A stretch of 64,000 nucleotides of DNA, taken from the NCBI GenBank assembly GCA_034359265.1, contig CP136898.1, positions 53,309,501-53,373,500 of the forward strand, in the 5' to 3' direction. This DNA comes from Canna indica. Its lineage: Eukaryota; Streptophyta; Magnoliopsida; Zingiberales; Cannaceae. Positions 32,666 to 43,870 of this stretch are shown here, piece by piece (the first letter of the stretch is position 1; the number at the start of each line of letters is the position of its first letter). The notes under the pieces were generated by a model, which was not told where the DNA came from, ran no database searches, and saw only the letters and a list, made by a program, of their open reading frames with translations. The position numbers were made by a program, and so were the translations under genes.

Positions 32666-33732
32666 TTGGAGAAAGCAACCACTCCAGGAGAAGGAGACTG
32701 GTTCCTGTCCTTGGTGATGAGGTCTCTAGCACCCTCCGTACCAAAAAAAGATGAAGTTTCCAAGGCTAAAAAGGTCGAGATTGCCCTTCCTATTGATGTC
32801 GGACCCTTCGTTGAACACATCATGGCAACCCGCCTCCCACCAAGAAGTAAGTTACCTACTACCTTGGCGACCTATGACGGTACATGCGACCCTACACTAC
32901 ACCTGACGACGTTCAAGACCATGATGCTCTATCATGGAGCAACCGACCCCGCACTCTGCATAGACTTTTCAACTTTCCTCGGAAAGACCACTTTATTGTG
33001 GTTTGCCTCCCTTCCATGAGGATCTATTAATTCCTTCGAGGACCTCTTCTGTGCCTTCCTCAATCGATTCACCACATTGCGGGTATACCTCAAAACAGAA
33101 GATGCTCTCCATTATGTCAGGCAGGGCAGCATGAGCCCCTAAGAGAATACATGTGCAGGTTCCAGGCCGTAGTGGCCAAAATCCCTAACCTCGACCCACG
33201 AGTCAAATTCTACAACATCAAACTCGGGCTAAAGTTCGGACTCTTTGCTGACCAGATCACCCTAACAGAGCCCAAGGACATGGCCGAGTTTCAGGAGAAA
33301 GCCACTAGCTTCATAAAGATGGAAGAGCTTCGAGAAGCTAAAAAGAGTGTCACACAAAATCTCAAGGCCGTTGTCGAAGATAAAAAATCTAAAAAATTAG
33401 GCAGAAGAGGTGAAGATCGCACCGGTCACGAGCAGAACAACGGCAGAGGGCCGAGGTCACCACCTCGCCCGAGTGTCCGATTCGAGAGGTACACTCCTTT
33501 CAATACTAGGAAGAAAACCATCCTTCACAACATCTACCACCCGAAGCTTATCACATATCCTGCTAATGCGGGAAAGCAAAAACTACCATCCAACACAAAT
33601 ATGAGCAAGAAGCGCGCATTTCACGACACTTATGGACACACTACCGAGGAGTGTATAGTACTCGGCGACCAACTCGAAGATTTAGTCTGCGCAGTACACC
33701 TAGACAAATATATCCACCGCCAGAAAGAGTGA
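32666..33732 (+). pseudogene. gypsy-1 gag pseudogene
   Basis: The frame shows PPRSKLPTTLATYDGTCDP and HLTTFKTMMLYHGATD, a retrotransposon gag domain. It is interrupted by a TGA at 33017-33019 and a frameshift near 33125. It continues at 33151 (MCRFQAVVAKIPNLDPRVK...). A basic region and a degenerate Cys/His segment (FHDTYGHTTEECIVLGDQLE, about 33620-33680) follow, ending at TGA 33730-33732. Several lesions make it non-coding. Confidence 0.8.
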
Positions 33733-34170
33733 AATCGAAACACGAGCCGCGACCCTCGACGACGAAGCCAAACACCTCCGGATTCCCACTCAGGTCATAG
33801 GGAGAACAGCCAAACCGATCACTCAAAAAATGAGCCCCGAGGAGTCATCAACTACATTGTTGGTGAATTTGTAGAAGGCGGGGAATCGAGCTAGGCCAAA
33901 AAAAGATCTCTTCGCGCAGTAATGGTGGTCGACCGCATCGCTCGCCCACATCAACCCACCTCCAAAACCCCGATAATATCATTCTATGAATCTAATTTTC
34001 ATGGAATTGATCGAAACCTACAAGACCTGGTCATAATCTCTATGATTGCAGGAAATTTCATCATCAAAAAGGTCCTAGTCGACCAAGGCAGCTCTGTCAG
34101 CATCCTTTTCTACTCCACCTTCGAGAAAATGCAATTAACAGAAGCCTCACTCACCTCGTGCAAAGGAGTC
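33733..34170 (+). pseudogene. gypsy-1 protease remnant, cut by copia LTR
   Basis: The frame at 33922-34170 contains PIISFYESNFHGIDRNLQDL, then KVLVDQGSSVSILFY, the aspartic-protease active-site region with the DxGSS form seen in plant gypsy elements. The sequence is lost at 34170-34171, where a copia LTR begins. The RT, RNase H and integrase that should follow are absent. Confidence 0.78.
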
Positions 34171-35806
34171 TATCGAAAAAATGGCCACACTAGAGAGGGG
34201 GGGGGGGTGAATAGTGTGTTATCTAAATATTTCGCCTAATTCTGGTTTTAATTATTTACTTATTACTTAGGCAATTCACAAATCAAGTAGTAAGCAGAAG
34301 CAAGATATAAATGATAAGTAAAAAGAAATACAATGTAAACAATGCTAACACAATTATTTATAGTGGTTCGGCCCTAATGCCACTCCACTACCTAAGCACC
34401 CCATTTAGGTTTTCCAAACTAACTTTACTAGATTATATCATTTCCCTTACAAAGAGGACTTTACACCGAAAAGTCTCCGCTCTCAAACCGAATGCACTTC
34501 CACACCCGAAAGTATCTCGCCTTCCTACTGAGAGCACTCTCCCATCTCAACCTAAGGGACAACTCAACTAATTCTAGTAAACTAAGTTTACAATTGGTGA
34601 ATTTAAGCCTTAACATCAAGGCAACCACCAACTTAGTCAAACCTAGCAACCTAGGTTTACACACTTGATATACAATGAAAATAAAGAATAAATACACAAG
34701 TAATGGAGCAAATAAACAATACAACTTATACTTAGCTCCAAACACGAGTCCTAGTTCCTCTTGATGCCTCAATGATGAATCAATCAAAGCTTTTAAGGCA
34801 AAATCAAGTTTTTATCATGAGAACTAGGGTTTGCAAGAGAATGGCTCGAGAAATCTTTAGAGATGATCAAGGATGGCTTAATGAAGGTCAAGATCAAGGG
34901 AGGAAGGCTCTCATGGTCTTGTATTTATAGACCATGAAGAGTTGGCCTCAAACAGCCAACTCAACGGCTAGAAAACTAGTCATTTCCATCGTCCGATCAT
35001 TTGCCGATCGATCGTCGGTCGACCGACTGAGTGACCGAATACATTCTGCCACTTTTGCGCACTATTCGGTCGACCGACTGATCGACCGAAATTGGAAAAT
35101 CAATGCAGTTTTGCTACTTTTTTATGTTCATTTGTTCGTTTCTGGATTCCGTCTTCACTAAGTCCTTTTATATAATATTTCTTAACTTTAAGTTAATAAC
35201 CCCCCATTTGGGTTAACTTAAAACATAAATATTATATAAGGATTACCCCCCATTTGGATTCAATAAAAATATTTAAAAAATTAAAATCCTTAAGAATCAA
35301 AATCTAATTTTTGAGGTCTAGTACAAATTTCTAAAAACCAGAAATTTTATAATCTCCCGGGTCAAATATGGGTAGGCTAAAGGCTTCCAAAAAATCCTTT
35401 AAAATATCTCGTTATCTTTTTTTTGTACCTAAGGAATAATTACTTGGACTTTTGGTGCCAAGAAAATGTCTAGGTCATATAGCCCTCCAATGAGCTCCCT
35501 TAGCTTAATGAATTTCAGCGGCTTTTCTAATTTTTCGGGTTTTCGTGTTTTGGGGTTTAGGTTTAGTTTTTGGGTTTCTTTGCATCAACATGAGGATTTA
35601 CAACACATGCTAGACACCCTATACCTAAACTCTAACTTCCCAAAGAATCCCGAGCGTCGATGAGCATCCTTGCCTATTTCTCCGATTGGGGACGACGTGC
35701 GCTAACCGATATGGAACCTGAAAATAATTCACCATGAAATATTAGTTCCATATTTGTTATCATCAAAATCGAGATTAAGACCAAGGTAGAAAACCTTAGG
35801 CCAACT
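34171..35806 (-). repeat. copia 3' LTR
   Basis: 1.64 kb, homologous to 24960-26648. It has a TATA-like tatttatag at 34922-34931 (complement of ctataaata), palindrome clusters of cggtcgaccga at 34990-35090, and the end ctctagtgtggccat in its own sense. Confidence 0.8.
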
Positions 35807-37305
35807 ATCTCCCCCTTTTGGATGATGACAAACATCCTTAAGAAAATATATACAATTAAGCATATCAAACATAGGATTTCTCCCCCTAACAATATGTATA
35901 TCTAAATAATTATACTCCCCCTATCCATATGCATAGTTTTCCTATATTTTCTTTCCTTTTACCTATATTTTTATCCCCCTTTTGACATCAATAAAAAAGA
36001 ACAAGAAAAGTCAACTATTGTCAAAGTTGGGAGTTAAAAGCTAGTTTTCATGAAAATGAAGTCAACCAACTCAAATGATGAAAAAAATATATCGAATAAG
36101 AGACTAAGTAATACATGATATCATGAAACGATAGTTAGAATCCAAAACTAGGAATCATGTACTAACTCAAGTATCTATATTTCCAAGTATCGATCAAGGA
36201 GTCAAAAAATTATTTTAGAAATGATTTTTCTCTCTAAATTATTAGAACGATACCAAAAGTGATTTCAAAATAGCATACTTGAAGTCTCATTCGAAGATTG
36301 GATCAAAAATCAAAGTATCGGAAAAATGAACATTTCGGAAGAACGATACTTTAAAGTTTCAAAATTCAAATTCAAAAATTCATAACAAATCATGTTTATA
36401 CTCAATATTTTTGAAATTTTTATTTCATAAACTATACTGTCCAAGGAAGATGTAGATTCAAGAATCAACAAAAAAAAATATTTTTTTGTATTTTTCTAAA
36501 ATTCAATGAGTTCTAGTGGCATTTTCATAAATAACTAGAATTTTTCTACATTTCCAGATTTCATTCAAACTTTCAATGTACCAAGATATCATCATTTAAA
36601 GCATTTTTATGAAGTTTGAGATGAAAATGATGTCATTTACCTAATGTTTCAACAGCATGATTTCAATCAAAAACAAGCATGTTAACATGAAATTGCTTAG
36701 TATCAATTTTTATCCTTTACTCATGGTTTTTCAAACATAGACACACAGACAACTAACATGAGTAAATCTAAACATGTTTGTGATGTTTGGGCTCAAAAGA
36801 AAATTTCTAAGTCACTTTGTTGATCTACACATGAATTTTCAACTCTAAACACCTAGAAGCATGTCATGTGTATATCTAAACATGTTTCATGAGTTTGGAC
36901 TTAAAATAGAAGTCTCTAATGTCAAATTTTAACCTAGGGCAACTACACTCAATGAAAAATTGCCTAAGTACTAAGAATTTTCCTACTCATGAGATTTCAA
37001 TCATTTTTCATGAGTATAGAGACATTATCAAACATGAAAATTGAGGTATTAGACTAGAAATATGCAATAACCAAAAACATACCTCATCCATGGGAATTTA
37101 GCCAAACTTCATTTCATTTTCTATTTTCCTTAGAATAGCCTTCCATTCATTTTTTGATGACTTGCAAGTAATCTTCATTAGTACAAAATGAAACCAAAGC
37201 TACATGCAAGCGATCAAACTAAACAACGAAGGTGCAAAATAAAAATCTTCATTTGAGAATTTCAACCTAAGCTAGATAGTGAAAGATTCAATGCATGGAG
37301 TTGGG
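35807..37305 (-). other. copia internal non-coding region with 430-bp repeat unit
   Basis: AT-rich, no gene. The segment 36900-37300 is one diverged copy of a roughly 430-bp unit, also present at about 42600-43075 and 43080-43510. The unit carries ttgcctaagtacta, then ctactcatgag, then cttgcaagt.atcttcatta. Confidence 0.7.
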
Positions 37306-37309
37306 GTGT

Positions 37310-38040
37310 TCATCAGAGGCAGCTGCTCGTATGGTCGGTCTTCAGATGAGGGGACCGACAAAGGTCTGGCTACACACTTGGAAGGCCCGCAGGGCAGTTG
37401 GCGCACCACCTCCCACCTGGGAGGAATTTCGAGCGACTGTTGAAGAGCAATACCTACCCATGAGTGTTTGCGACAAGCGCGCCCGTGATTTTTGAGATGC
37501 TGCACCAAGCTGGAGGCATGACAGTATCAGAGTATGAGATGGAGTTCAACTGTCTCTCCATGTACCATCCAACCCTAGTGGCGTCTGAGACCGCCAGGGT
37601 CAAGAGGTTCGTGGATGGATTGAGGTCACAGATTGGCAGGCTTATCCACTACACTGTGGATTCTACTCTGGCTCGGGTAGTGGATGAAGCCCTACAGAAA
37701 GAAGCCTTGGTGCCGTTTGAGAGAAATGACGGGCCAGTTAAGAAGAAGTTTCAGTGGTAGGGTTTTGGCAGTCGGCCTTGGCACTCTGAGCGGGCAATGA
37801 CTGCAGCAGATCAACAGCAAAGCTGGGGATAGAATGGCAACTGGGCCCATGGGGGCCCAAGGACCGGGTTAGTGAGGTCGGCAGTGTCAGGAGGTGGTTC
37901 TCTGAGACTTGAGGCACCGCAGTGTGGCAGCTGCAGTCGGAGACACTGGGGGTCCTACCTTAGCCGCACTAATGCTTGCTTCGAGTGCGGCCGAGTCCAA
38001 TACTTCAAAAAGGACTGTCCTAGGGGAGCTGGTCAGAAGC
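37310..38040 (+). pseudogene. gypsy-3 gag pseudogene
   Basis: Gag domain with RMVGLQMRGPTKVWLHTWKA and PPTWEEFRATVEEQYLP. One extra T at about 37490 shifts frame. It continues MTVSEYEMEFNCLSMYHPTL and RVKRFVDGLRSQIGRLI. A zinc knuckle (CFECGRVQYFKKDCP, about 37978-38025) has Tyr where Gly is usual and Phe where His is usual, so it is degenerate. A stop at 37758-37760 lies between. Confidence 0.82.
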
Positions 38041-38553
38041 CTGAGCAGTCTAGGGGGAAGGCACCTATGTCAGTAGGGTCAGTAGCTCAGAGGGGACAGG
38101 CGCAGCATAAGGGGTCGCAGACTAGTCATTCAGAGAGGCCGCCTATGCGGGTATATGCCATGAACCGTGATGGGGCAGAGGCGTCCAAAGCAGTGGTGAC
38201 ATGTACTATTTTAGTATGTTCGTCTGTTGCATATGTTTTATTTGATCCGGTACCACGCACTCGTTTGTGTCTGTCATATTTGCTACAAAGTTGCCAATGG
38301 CACCCTCTATGCTCAACGGGCCATTAATGATATCAATGCCTACGGGCGATGCAATCTTAGCAAATTCAATATATCAAGGCTGTGAAGTGCTCATTTGCGG
38401 CCATGTGTTGAGTGTGGATTTGACACTCCTACCCACTCTTGAGCTTGATGTCATCCTTGGCATGGACTGGCTAGTAGAGCACTATGTAATGTTGGACTGT
38501 AGAGCCAAAGCAGTAATGTTTAATAAGCCTGGGCTATCGCAGTTCACCTTCTA
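38041..38553 (+). pseudogene. gypsy-3 protease pseudogene
   Basis: The active-site region near 38238-38275 carries a single-base frame break right after the catalytic LFD. The rest of the domain stays open in the new frame: IFATKLPMAPSMLNG, then LELDVILGMDWLVEHY. ILGMDWL is the typical second protease block of plant gypsy elements. It is inactive as read. Confidence 0.8.
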
Positions 38554-38599
38554 AGGGAAGGGAGATAACAAGCCGATAAGGGTCATCTCAGCCCTAAAG

Positions 38600-39455
38600 G
38601 CTCGAAAGTTGCTTCGAGGCAGCTGCCAATCTTTCTTGGCCTTCGTATCTGTGGCCGAGGAGGAAGGGGGTGAAGCAAGGAATATCAGCGGAACCCTAGT
38701 GGTCAGTCAATTCCCTGATGTGTTTCCCGAGGAATTGCCGGGATTGCCGCCAAAAAGGGAAGTTGATTTTTGCATTGACCTGCAGCCCAGGGAGAAACCA
38801 ATTTCCATTCCACCTTATAGGATGGCACCGGCTGAACTCAGGGAGTTAAAGGTGCAATTGTAGGAAATGCTAGACCAAGGGTTCATCCGGCCGAGTGTGT
38901 CACCCTGGGGTGCCCCGGTTCTCTTTGTGAAGAAGAAGGATGGGTCGATGCGCATGTGCATCGACTATAGGTAGCTGAACAAGGTGACTGTTAAGAATCG
39001 CTATCCATTGTCGAGGATATATGATCTGTTTGACTAGATGCAGGGAGCACAATGGTTTTCAAAGATAGATCTGAGGTCCGGATACCATCAATTGAGAATC
39101 CGGGACTGCGATGTGCCGAAGAAGGCCTTTAGGACTCGCTACGGTCATTATGAGTTCCTAGTGATGTCCTTTGGCCTAACCAATGCACCTGCTGCCTTCA
39201 TGGACATAATGAACATGGTATTTAAGGAGTACCTGGATAGCTTTGTGATCGTCTTAATTGACGATATTCTCGTTTGTTCCAAGAGTGAGGAAGAGCACTC
39301 TAAGCACTTGAGAATGGTCCTGGAAACCCTCAGAGAGCACCGATTGTTTGCAAAATTTTCCAAGTGTAAATTTTGGTTGGAAAGTGTAGGGTTCTTGGGC
39401 CATGTAGTGCCCAAGGAAGGGATAAGTGGTGCAAAGCTAGAAACGACCGATTAGT
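38600..39455 (+). pseudogene. gypsy-3 reverse transcriptase pseudogene
   Basis: RT blocks in order: [56 protein letters not shown], then [15 protein letters not shown] and the catalytic VLIDDILV (Ile where Tyr or Phe is common). Premature TAGs occur at about 38861, 38972 and 39035. A frame break lies at about 39450, just before the RNase H. Confidence 0.85.
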
Positions 39456-40304
39456 GTGACTGAGATCCGCAGTTTTCTTGGTTTGGCCGAGTATTACCGG
39501 AAGTTTGTGGAGAATTTCTCTAGAATTGCAGCCCCTTTGACTCGGTTGACCCAGAAGAAGGTCAGGTTCGTTTGGGATGACAAATGCAAGACGAACTTTC
39601 AGAAGCTTAAGGCATGTTTGACATCTGCACCCGTATTGGTTGTACCTTCCAGTTTAGGAGGGTTTGTAGTCTTCCGTGATGCCTCTCGGGTTGGGCTGGG
39701 CTGCGTCCTAATGCAGTATGGCAGAGTCATCGCTTATGCGTCCGACCAGCTGAAAGTTCATGAGAAGAACTATCCAACACATGACCTAGAGCTAGCGGCA
39801 GTGATCTTTGCACTGAAGCTTTGGCGGCACTACCTGTACGGGGAGACTTCCGAGATCTACACAAATCACAAGAGCCTTCAGTACTTGCTTACCCGAAAGA
39901 AGCTGAACCTCAGGCAGAGGAGGTGGCTGGAGCTCCTAAAGGATTATGATTGCACCATTATGTATCATTCGGGAAAAGCGAATGTGGTAGCGGATGCTCT
40001 AAGCAGAAAGTCCATGGGCAGTTTAGCTCATTTGGAAGTTAAGCGGAGGCCTCTAGCTCGAGAGTTGGCTTTGTGTCTAGATGGGGGTGCAACCTTATCA
40101 GTGTCAGCTTTAGGTGCCCTGATGGCACACCTATGGGTACAGTCCACGCTGGTGGACATGCTTCGTGCCGCGCAAGGGGAGGATGCCTTTTGTGCATTGA
40201 CCAAGGAATCTGGTGCAAAGAGGCGATGTAGAGAACGGTTTCAGATTGGACTCAGAGGGTGTACTGAGGTTCAGAGACCGGATAGTAGTACCAGATATGG
40301 CTGA
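39456..40304 (+). pseudogene. gypsy-3 RNase H pseudogene
   Basis: Open from [20 protein letters not shown] (the RT thumb/connection) through [17 protein letters not shown] (RNase H with the first catalytic Asp in an RDAS context). [18 protein letters not shown] and VVADALSRK follow. After about 40200 the frame diverges from family sequence. Confidence 0.85.
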
Positions 40305-40972
40305 GGTGCGCAGGCAAGTCCTAGAACTGGGTCATCGTTCCACTTACACGATGCATCCGGGGGCCACTAAGATGTACCGGGATTTAAGGTAGCATTACTG
40401 GTGGAAAGGTATGAAAAGAGAAGTAGCAGAGTTTGTCTCCAAATGTCTGGTTTGCCAGCATGTGAAGGCCGAACACCTTAAGCCTGCGGGGCTTCTGCTA
40501 AACCTCGAGGTGCCTGAGTGGAAGTGGGAGAAAATCACTCATGGTGGACCCCGATCTGGTTGAGGAAGCGGTAGAGAAAGTAAAGGCCATAAAGGAAAGA
40601 TTGTTGGCACCCCAGAGTCGACAGAAAATTTATGCCGACAAGAAGGCCAGGGAATTGGAATTTGCAGATGGTGACTTAGTCTTTCTGAAGGTCTCTCCTG
40701 TGAAAGGGGTGGTCCAGTTTGGGAAGAAGGGGAAGCTGAGCCCTAGATACATTGGGCCTTTTCCCGTTCTCAAGCGGAGGGGCGAGGTGGCCTATGAGAT
40801 GTCATTACCTCATAGCTTGAGCAGAGTGCACCCGGTCTTCCATGTATCCATGTTGCGGAAGTATGTAAAAGATGATTCGCATGTGATCGAGCCCTCTTCT
40901 ATTGAGATAGATTCGGCCATCCCATTTGAGGAAAGGTCCGTAGAGATTATTGACCAAAAATCAGGAAGCTAA
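40305..40972 (+). pseudogene. gypsy-3 integrase remnant, catalytic core deleted
   Basis: The HHCC finger is recognisable (HRSTYTMHPGATKMYRDL, then CLVCQHVKAEH; about 40330-40475) with a TAG inside. At about 40535 it jumps to a segment far downstream (LVEEAVEKVKAIKERLLAPQ, then LSPRYIGPFPVLKR and SRVHPVFHVSMLRKYV), the C-terminal region. The DDE core is entirely absent, so this copy could not integrate on its own. Confidence 0.85.
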
Positions 40973-41132
40973 GGTCCAAAGAAATTCCTCTGGTAAAGGT
41001 CAGATGGGAGCACCATTCTGGGCAAGAGGCCACTTTGGAAGTAGAGCAGGACTTGAGAGAGCGCTACCCTTCCTTGTTTGAGGAGCCGGTAAGTCCTTGT
41101 TATTCAAGTAAATTCGAGGATGAATTTCCCTT

Positions 41133-41145
41133 AAGGGGGGAAGGT
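41133..41145 (+). promoter_or_regulatory. gypsy-3 polypurine tract
   Basis: aaggggggaaggt sits directly before the LTR start tgtaagaccc, the usual position for plus-strand priming. Confidence 0.75.
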
Positions 41146-42595
41146 TGTAAGACCCGGAAAAAAATTCCTAATATAAATATCTATTTTGGTGGAGCGCGCC
41201 GGACCCGGGGGTAGTCGAGTCGAGCCTCAGGATCACCTCGAGTGAAAAGGTATGACTCGACTAATGATTCATGGAATCTATGTGGGTGATTAATTTTCCT
41301 TTTATGAATTCATTCCTTAAATCAAGTTAAATCGATTCATATTATGGGTTGAGTCAGAACCCAAGTTGAGTTCGGGTTTAGTTGAGGTTCGAGTATGAGT
41401 TAAGTGAGTCATGGAGCTATCTTTGGAAAGCTAGATGAGGGATTAAAACCCACATCTTGCAGCCATGCGACTCATCCCTTGAGTCGCACAAGGCTGCCTA
41501 GGGGGAGAGAGGAAGAAGAGCACGGGAAAGCTTGGAGGACTTGGATCGATTTGGGATTTCGCCTCTTCGCCAGAAAATTTCAATTTGTCGTCGCCCGATC
41601 TTTCATTCTCCGCAATCTAGGTGAGTGGTTAGAGTTAGAATCATGGGTGAGGTGGGTAGCCTAACCCCGAGTTGTGATAGGACGAGTTTCTCACGATCTT
41701 TCCGTCGGATCTTGGTTTTATCGATGTGTAGTCGCTGTTTTGTATGATTTCTTGTCGGAGTACCTTGTTTCTTCATCGATTTTCAATTGTTAGGGATGCC
41801 GAGTCATGGCAAAAGGGGAAAGGTCATGCCAAAATTTTCCCCAATTTTCTTGATGGCAAGAAGGCCCTTAGATGATCTCATGTTCATGATTGATGTAGTT
41901 CAAATCGTAGGTTTCATGCGTCATGAAAGCATATCTTCCCTAGATCTCTCTTGATGTGGCCGAATGAACCCTACACCTCATGAAGAGGGTTTGGCCAAGG
42001 GTAAGGGAAGGGGTAAAATAGTTCATTGATATTAAGTTATGCTCGGAATCGAAGAATTAGAGGTATAACTAGAGTCTCCTTTCCTTTTCCTACCTTAAGG
42101 ACCATGGCTGAGCAAGGTTCGTCTTGCTCATGACTTGGCCAAGACTAGGGAGGGGAGAAGAAAGTAGCTTTAGATGGAAACTTATATGATTATGAGATTC
42201 ACACATATAGGAATGACAATACTTAGGAAGAACACCAAACATAGCAAGTAGACTGATTGAATTGGAACTGTAGGAATGCTAGCCTTATGACCATCCTTAG
42301 CATTAGATATTTAACTTTGAAATGTTGAAATTGTTTACCATGCTTAGTAATTCCTACCTTTTTTTGGAATTTATTATTATTGTGCCATGCTAGGTAGTTG
42401 CTTCTTATTGTGCTAAATTGCTAAGATCGATAGTGTAAAGTTGTAACGCATATATATATTGTGACCATATATAGTAGATGTTAGAATACTTGAATATTTT
42501 CTTGAGATTATACATGCTGCCCAAAAATGTTCATGGGCGGAATTCCCAAGTCGATGCAAGGAATTCCTCAGCTGGGTAGTGTAGAAGGTTAGATA
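41146..42595 (+). repeat. gypsy-3 3' LTR, 5' 1.45 kb
   Basis: Very similar to 50960-52410, starting tgtaagac. It breaks after ggttagataacgtg, where copia internal DNA starts. The short open frame at 41404-41664 is conserved in the second LTR only because the LTRs are copies. Confidence 0.85.
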
Positions 42596-43870
42596 ACGTG
42601 AAATTGCTTAGTTATCATGAAATTGCCTACTCATGAAAATTCAAACATTTATCATGCAAAATTAATCATGAGTATATAGAGACATCATTAAAGCGTGAAT
42701 ATTCAAGAATTATACTAAGATTTTTGCAAAACTAATTCATACCTCTTTCAATAAAATTTTGCCAAACTTGTCATTTACTTTTCACTTTTCTTCATGATAG
42801 CATAGCCTTCCAATGTTTACCACTTTCTTAACTTGCAAGTAGGCTTCATTAGTATCAAAATGAAATTATATACCAACTAGCAAGCTAACAAACTAAATAG
42901 CAAAGGTTCAATGCAAAGTTTCATTTAAAAACCTTAACCTATGCTAGATAGTAGAGATTCATTTTAAATGAGTTGTCATGATATCAAAATGAATCAAAGA
43001 GATCTTAAGATGTGAAACATTTGAGGAATAAGATCTCTAAACATGCATAACTAGTTTGGACTTAAAAAGAATGTCTCTAATAGTGAATATCAACCTTGAG
43101 CAAGTTTCATTCAATGAAATTTGCCTAAGTACTAAAATCCTACCTACTCATGAGAATTCAAGGGTTTTGACATGCAATTCTAATCATAAGTATTGAGACA
43201 TCATTTAAGCTTAAACATTGAGGTATAACACTAAGATTTTGAATTTATCAAAGTTATACCTTATTCATGATGATTTAGTCAAACTAATCTTTTTCATTCT
43301 AATTAGTCTTTCTAAAAACTTATAACTTGCAAGTATACTTCATAAATAGAAAATGAAACCAAATCAAACTAAATAGCGAAGTGAAGAACCAAGTATCATT
43401 TTCCAAATTCGACTTCACTAAATAGCATAGATTCATTTTCAAATAAATCATTCATGATAACAAAATGAATCAAGAGATCTCAAAATATGAAATATTTGAA
43501 AAATAAGATCTCCAACCTTTCCTATTTGTTGAAAACCGAAAGGCCACAATGAGCCTACGATTTTGAACCGCAAGGTCGCATGAGCCCATTACAAGCTACA
43601 TAGGTCTCCGAAGAGACCGAAAATCAAAAGTCAAAAATATTTTGAAACTTATTAAGAGCGGATAACCTACTAATATTAAGCATATATCAAACTCCAACTA
43701 TAATTTAAGCAAGAGGGTATAGGAGATGATACCAAGGTACTTTTGATGCCAACCTTACTAAGGCATCAAGATGACTTGAAGTTGCAACTTTGAAATGATA
43801 CAATCTTTGAATCTCCAAGCAACTTCAATCAACCAACTTCAACTCACCCTTGTGTGGTAGCTCCCCCTAC
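42596..43870 (-). other. copia internal non-coding repeats
   Basis: Two diverged copies of the roughly 430-bp unit (42600-43075 and 43080-43510), then about 350 bp of low-complexity sequence next to gag. No gene. Confidence 0.7.

Larger units (their letters stand above)
34171..37305 (-). mobile_element. copia-family element, 3' half
   Basis: Minus orientation: 3' LTR 34171-35806, polypurine tract complement (tctcccccttttggatgatg) and AT-rich internal DNA to about 37305, where gypsy-3 begins abruptly. Together with 42596-46870 it may be one element split by gypsy-3, but about 140 bp is missing at the break and no matching duplication is seen. Confidence 0.7.
37310..42595 (+). mobile_element. 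gypsy-3, truncated at both ends
   Basis: It starts inside gag, runs through protease, RT, RNase H, integrase zinc finger and the polyprotein C-terminus. A polypurine tract at 41133-41145 follows, then the first 1.45 kb of a 3' LTR (41146-42595). The 5' LTR and the end of the 3' LTR are missing. Both junctions lie in copia internal DNA. Confidence 0.85.

Noticed and set aside
41404..41664. 86-codon frame conserved between two gypsy LTRs (also 51219-51479)
   Set aside because: Conservation is expected because the LTRs are copies; the frame crosses the shared splice-donor-like site and has no recognisable domain.
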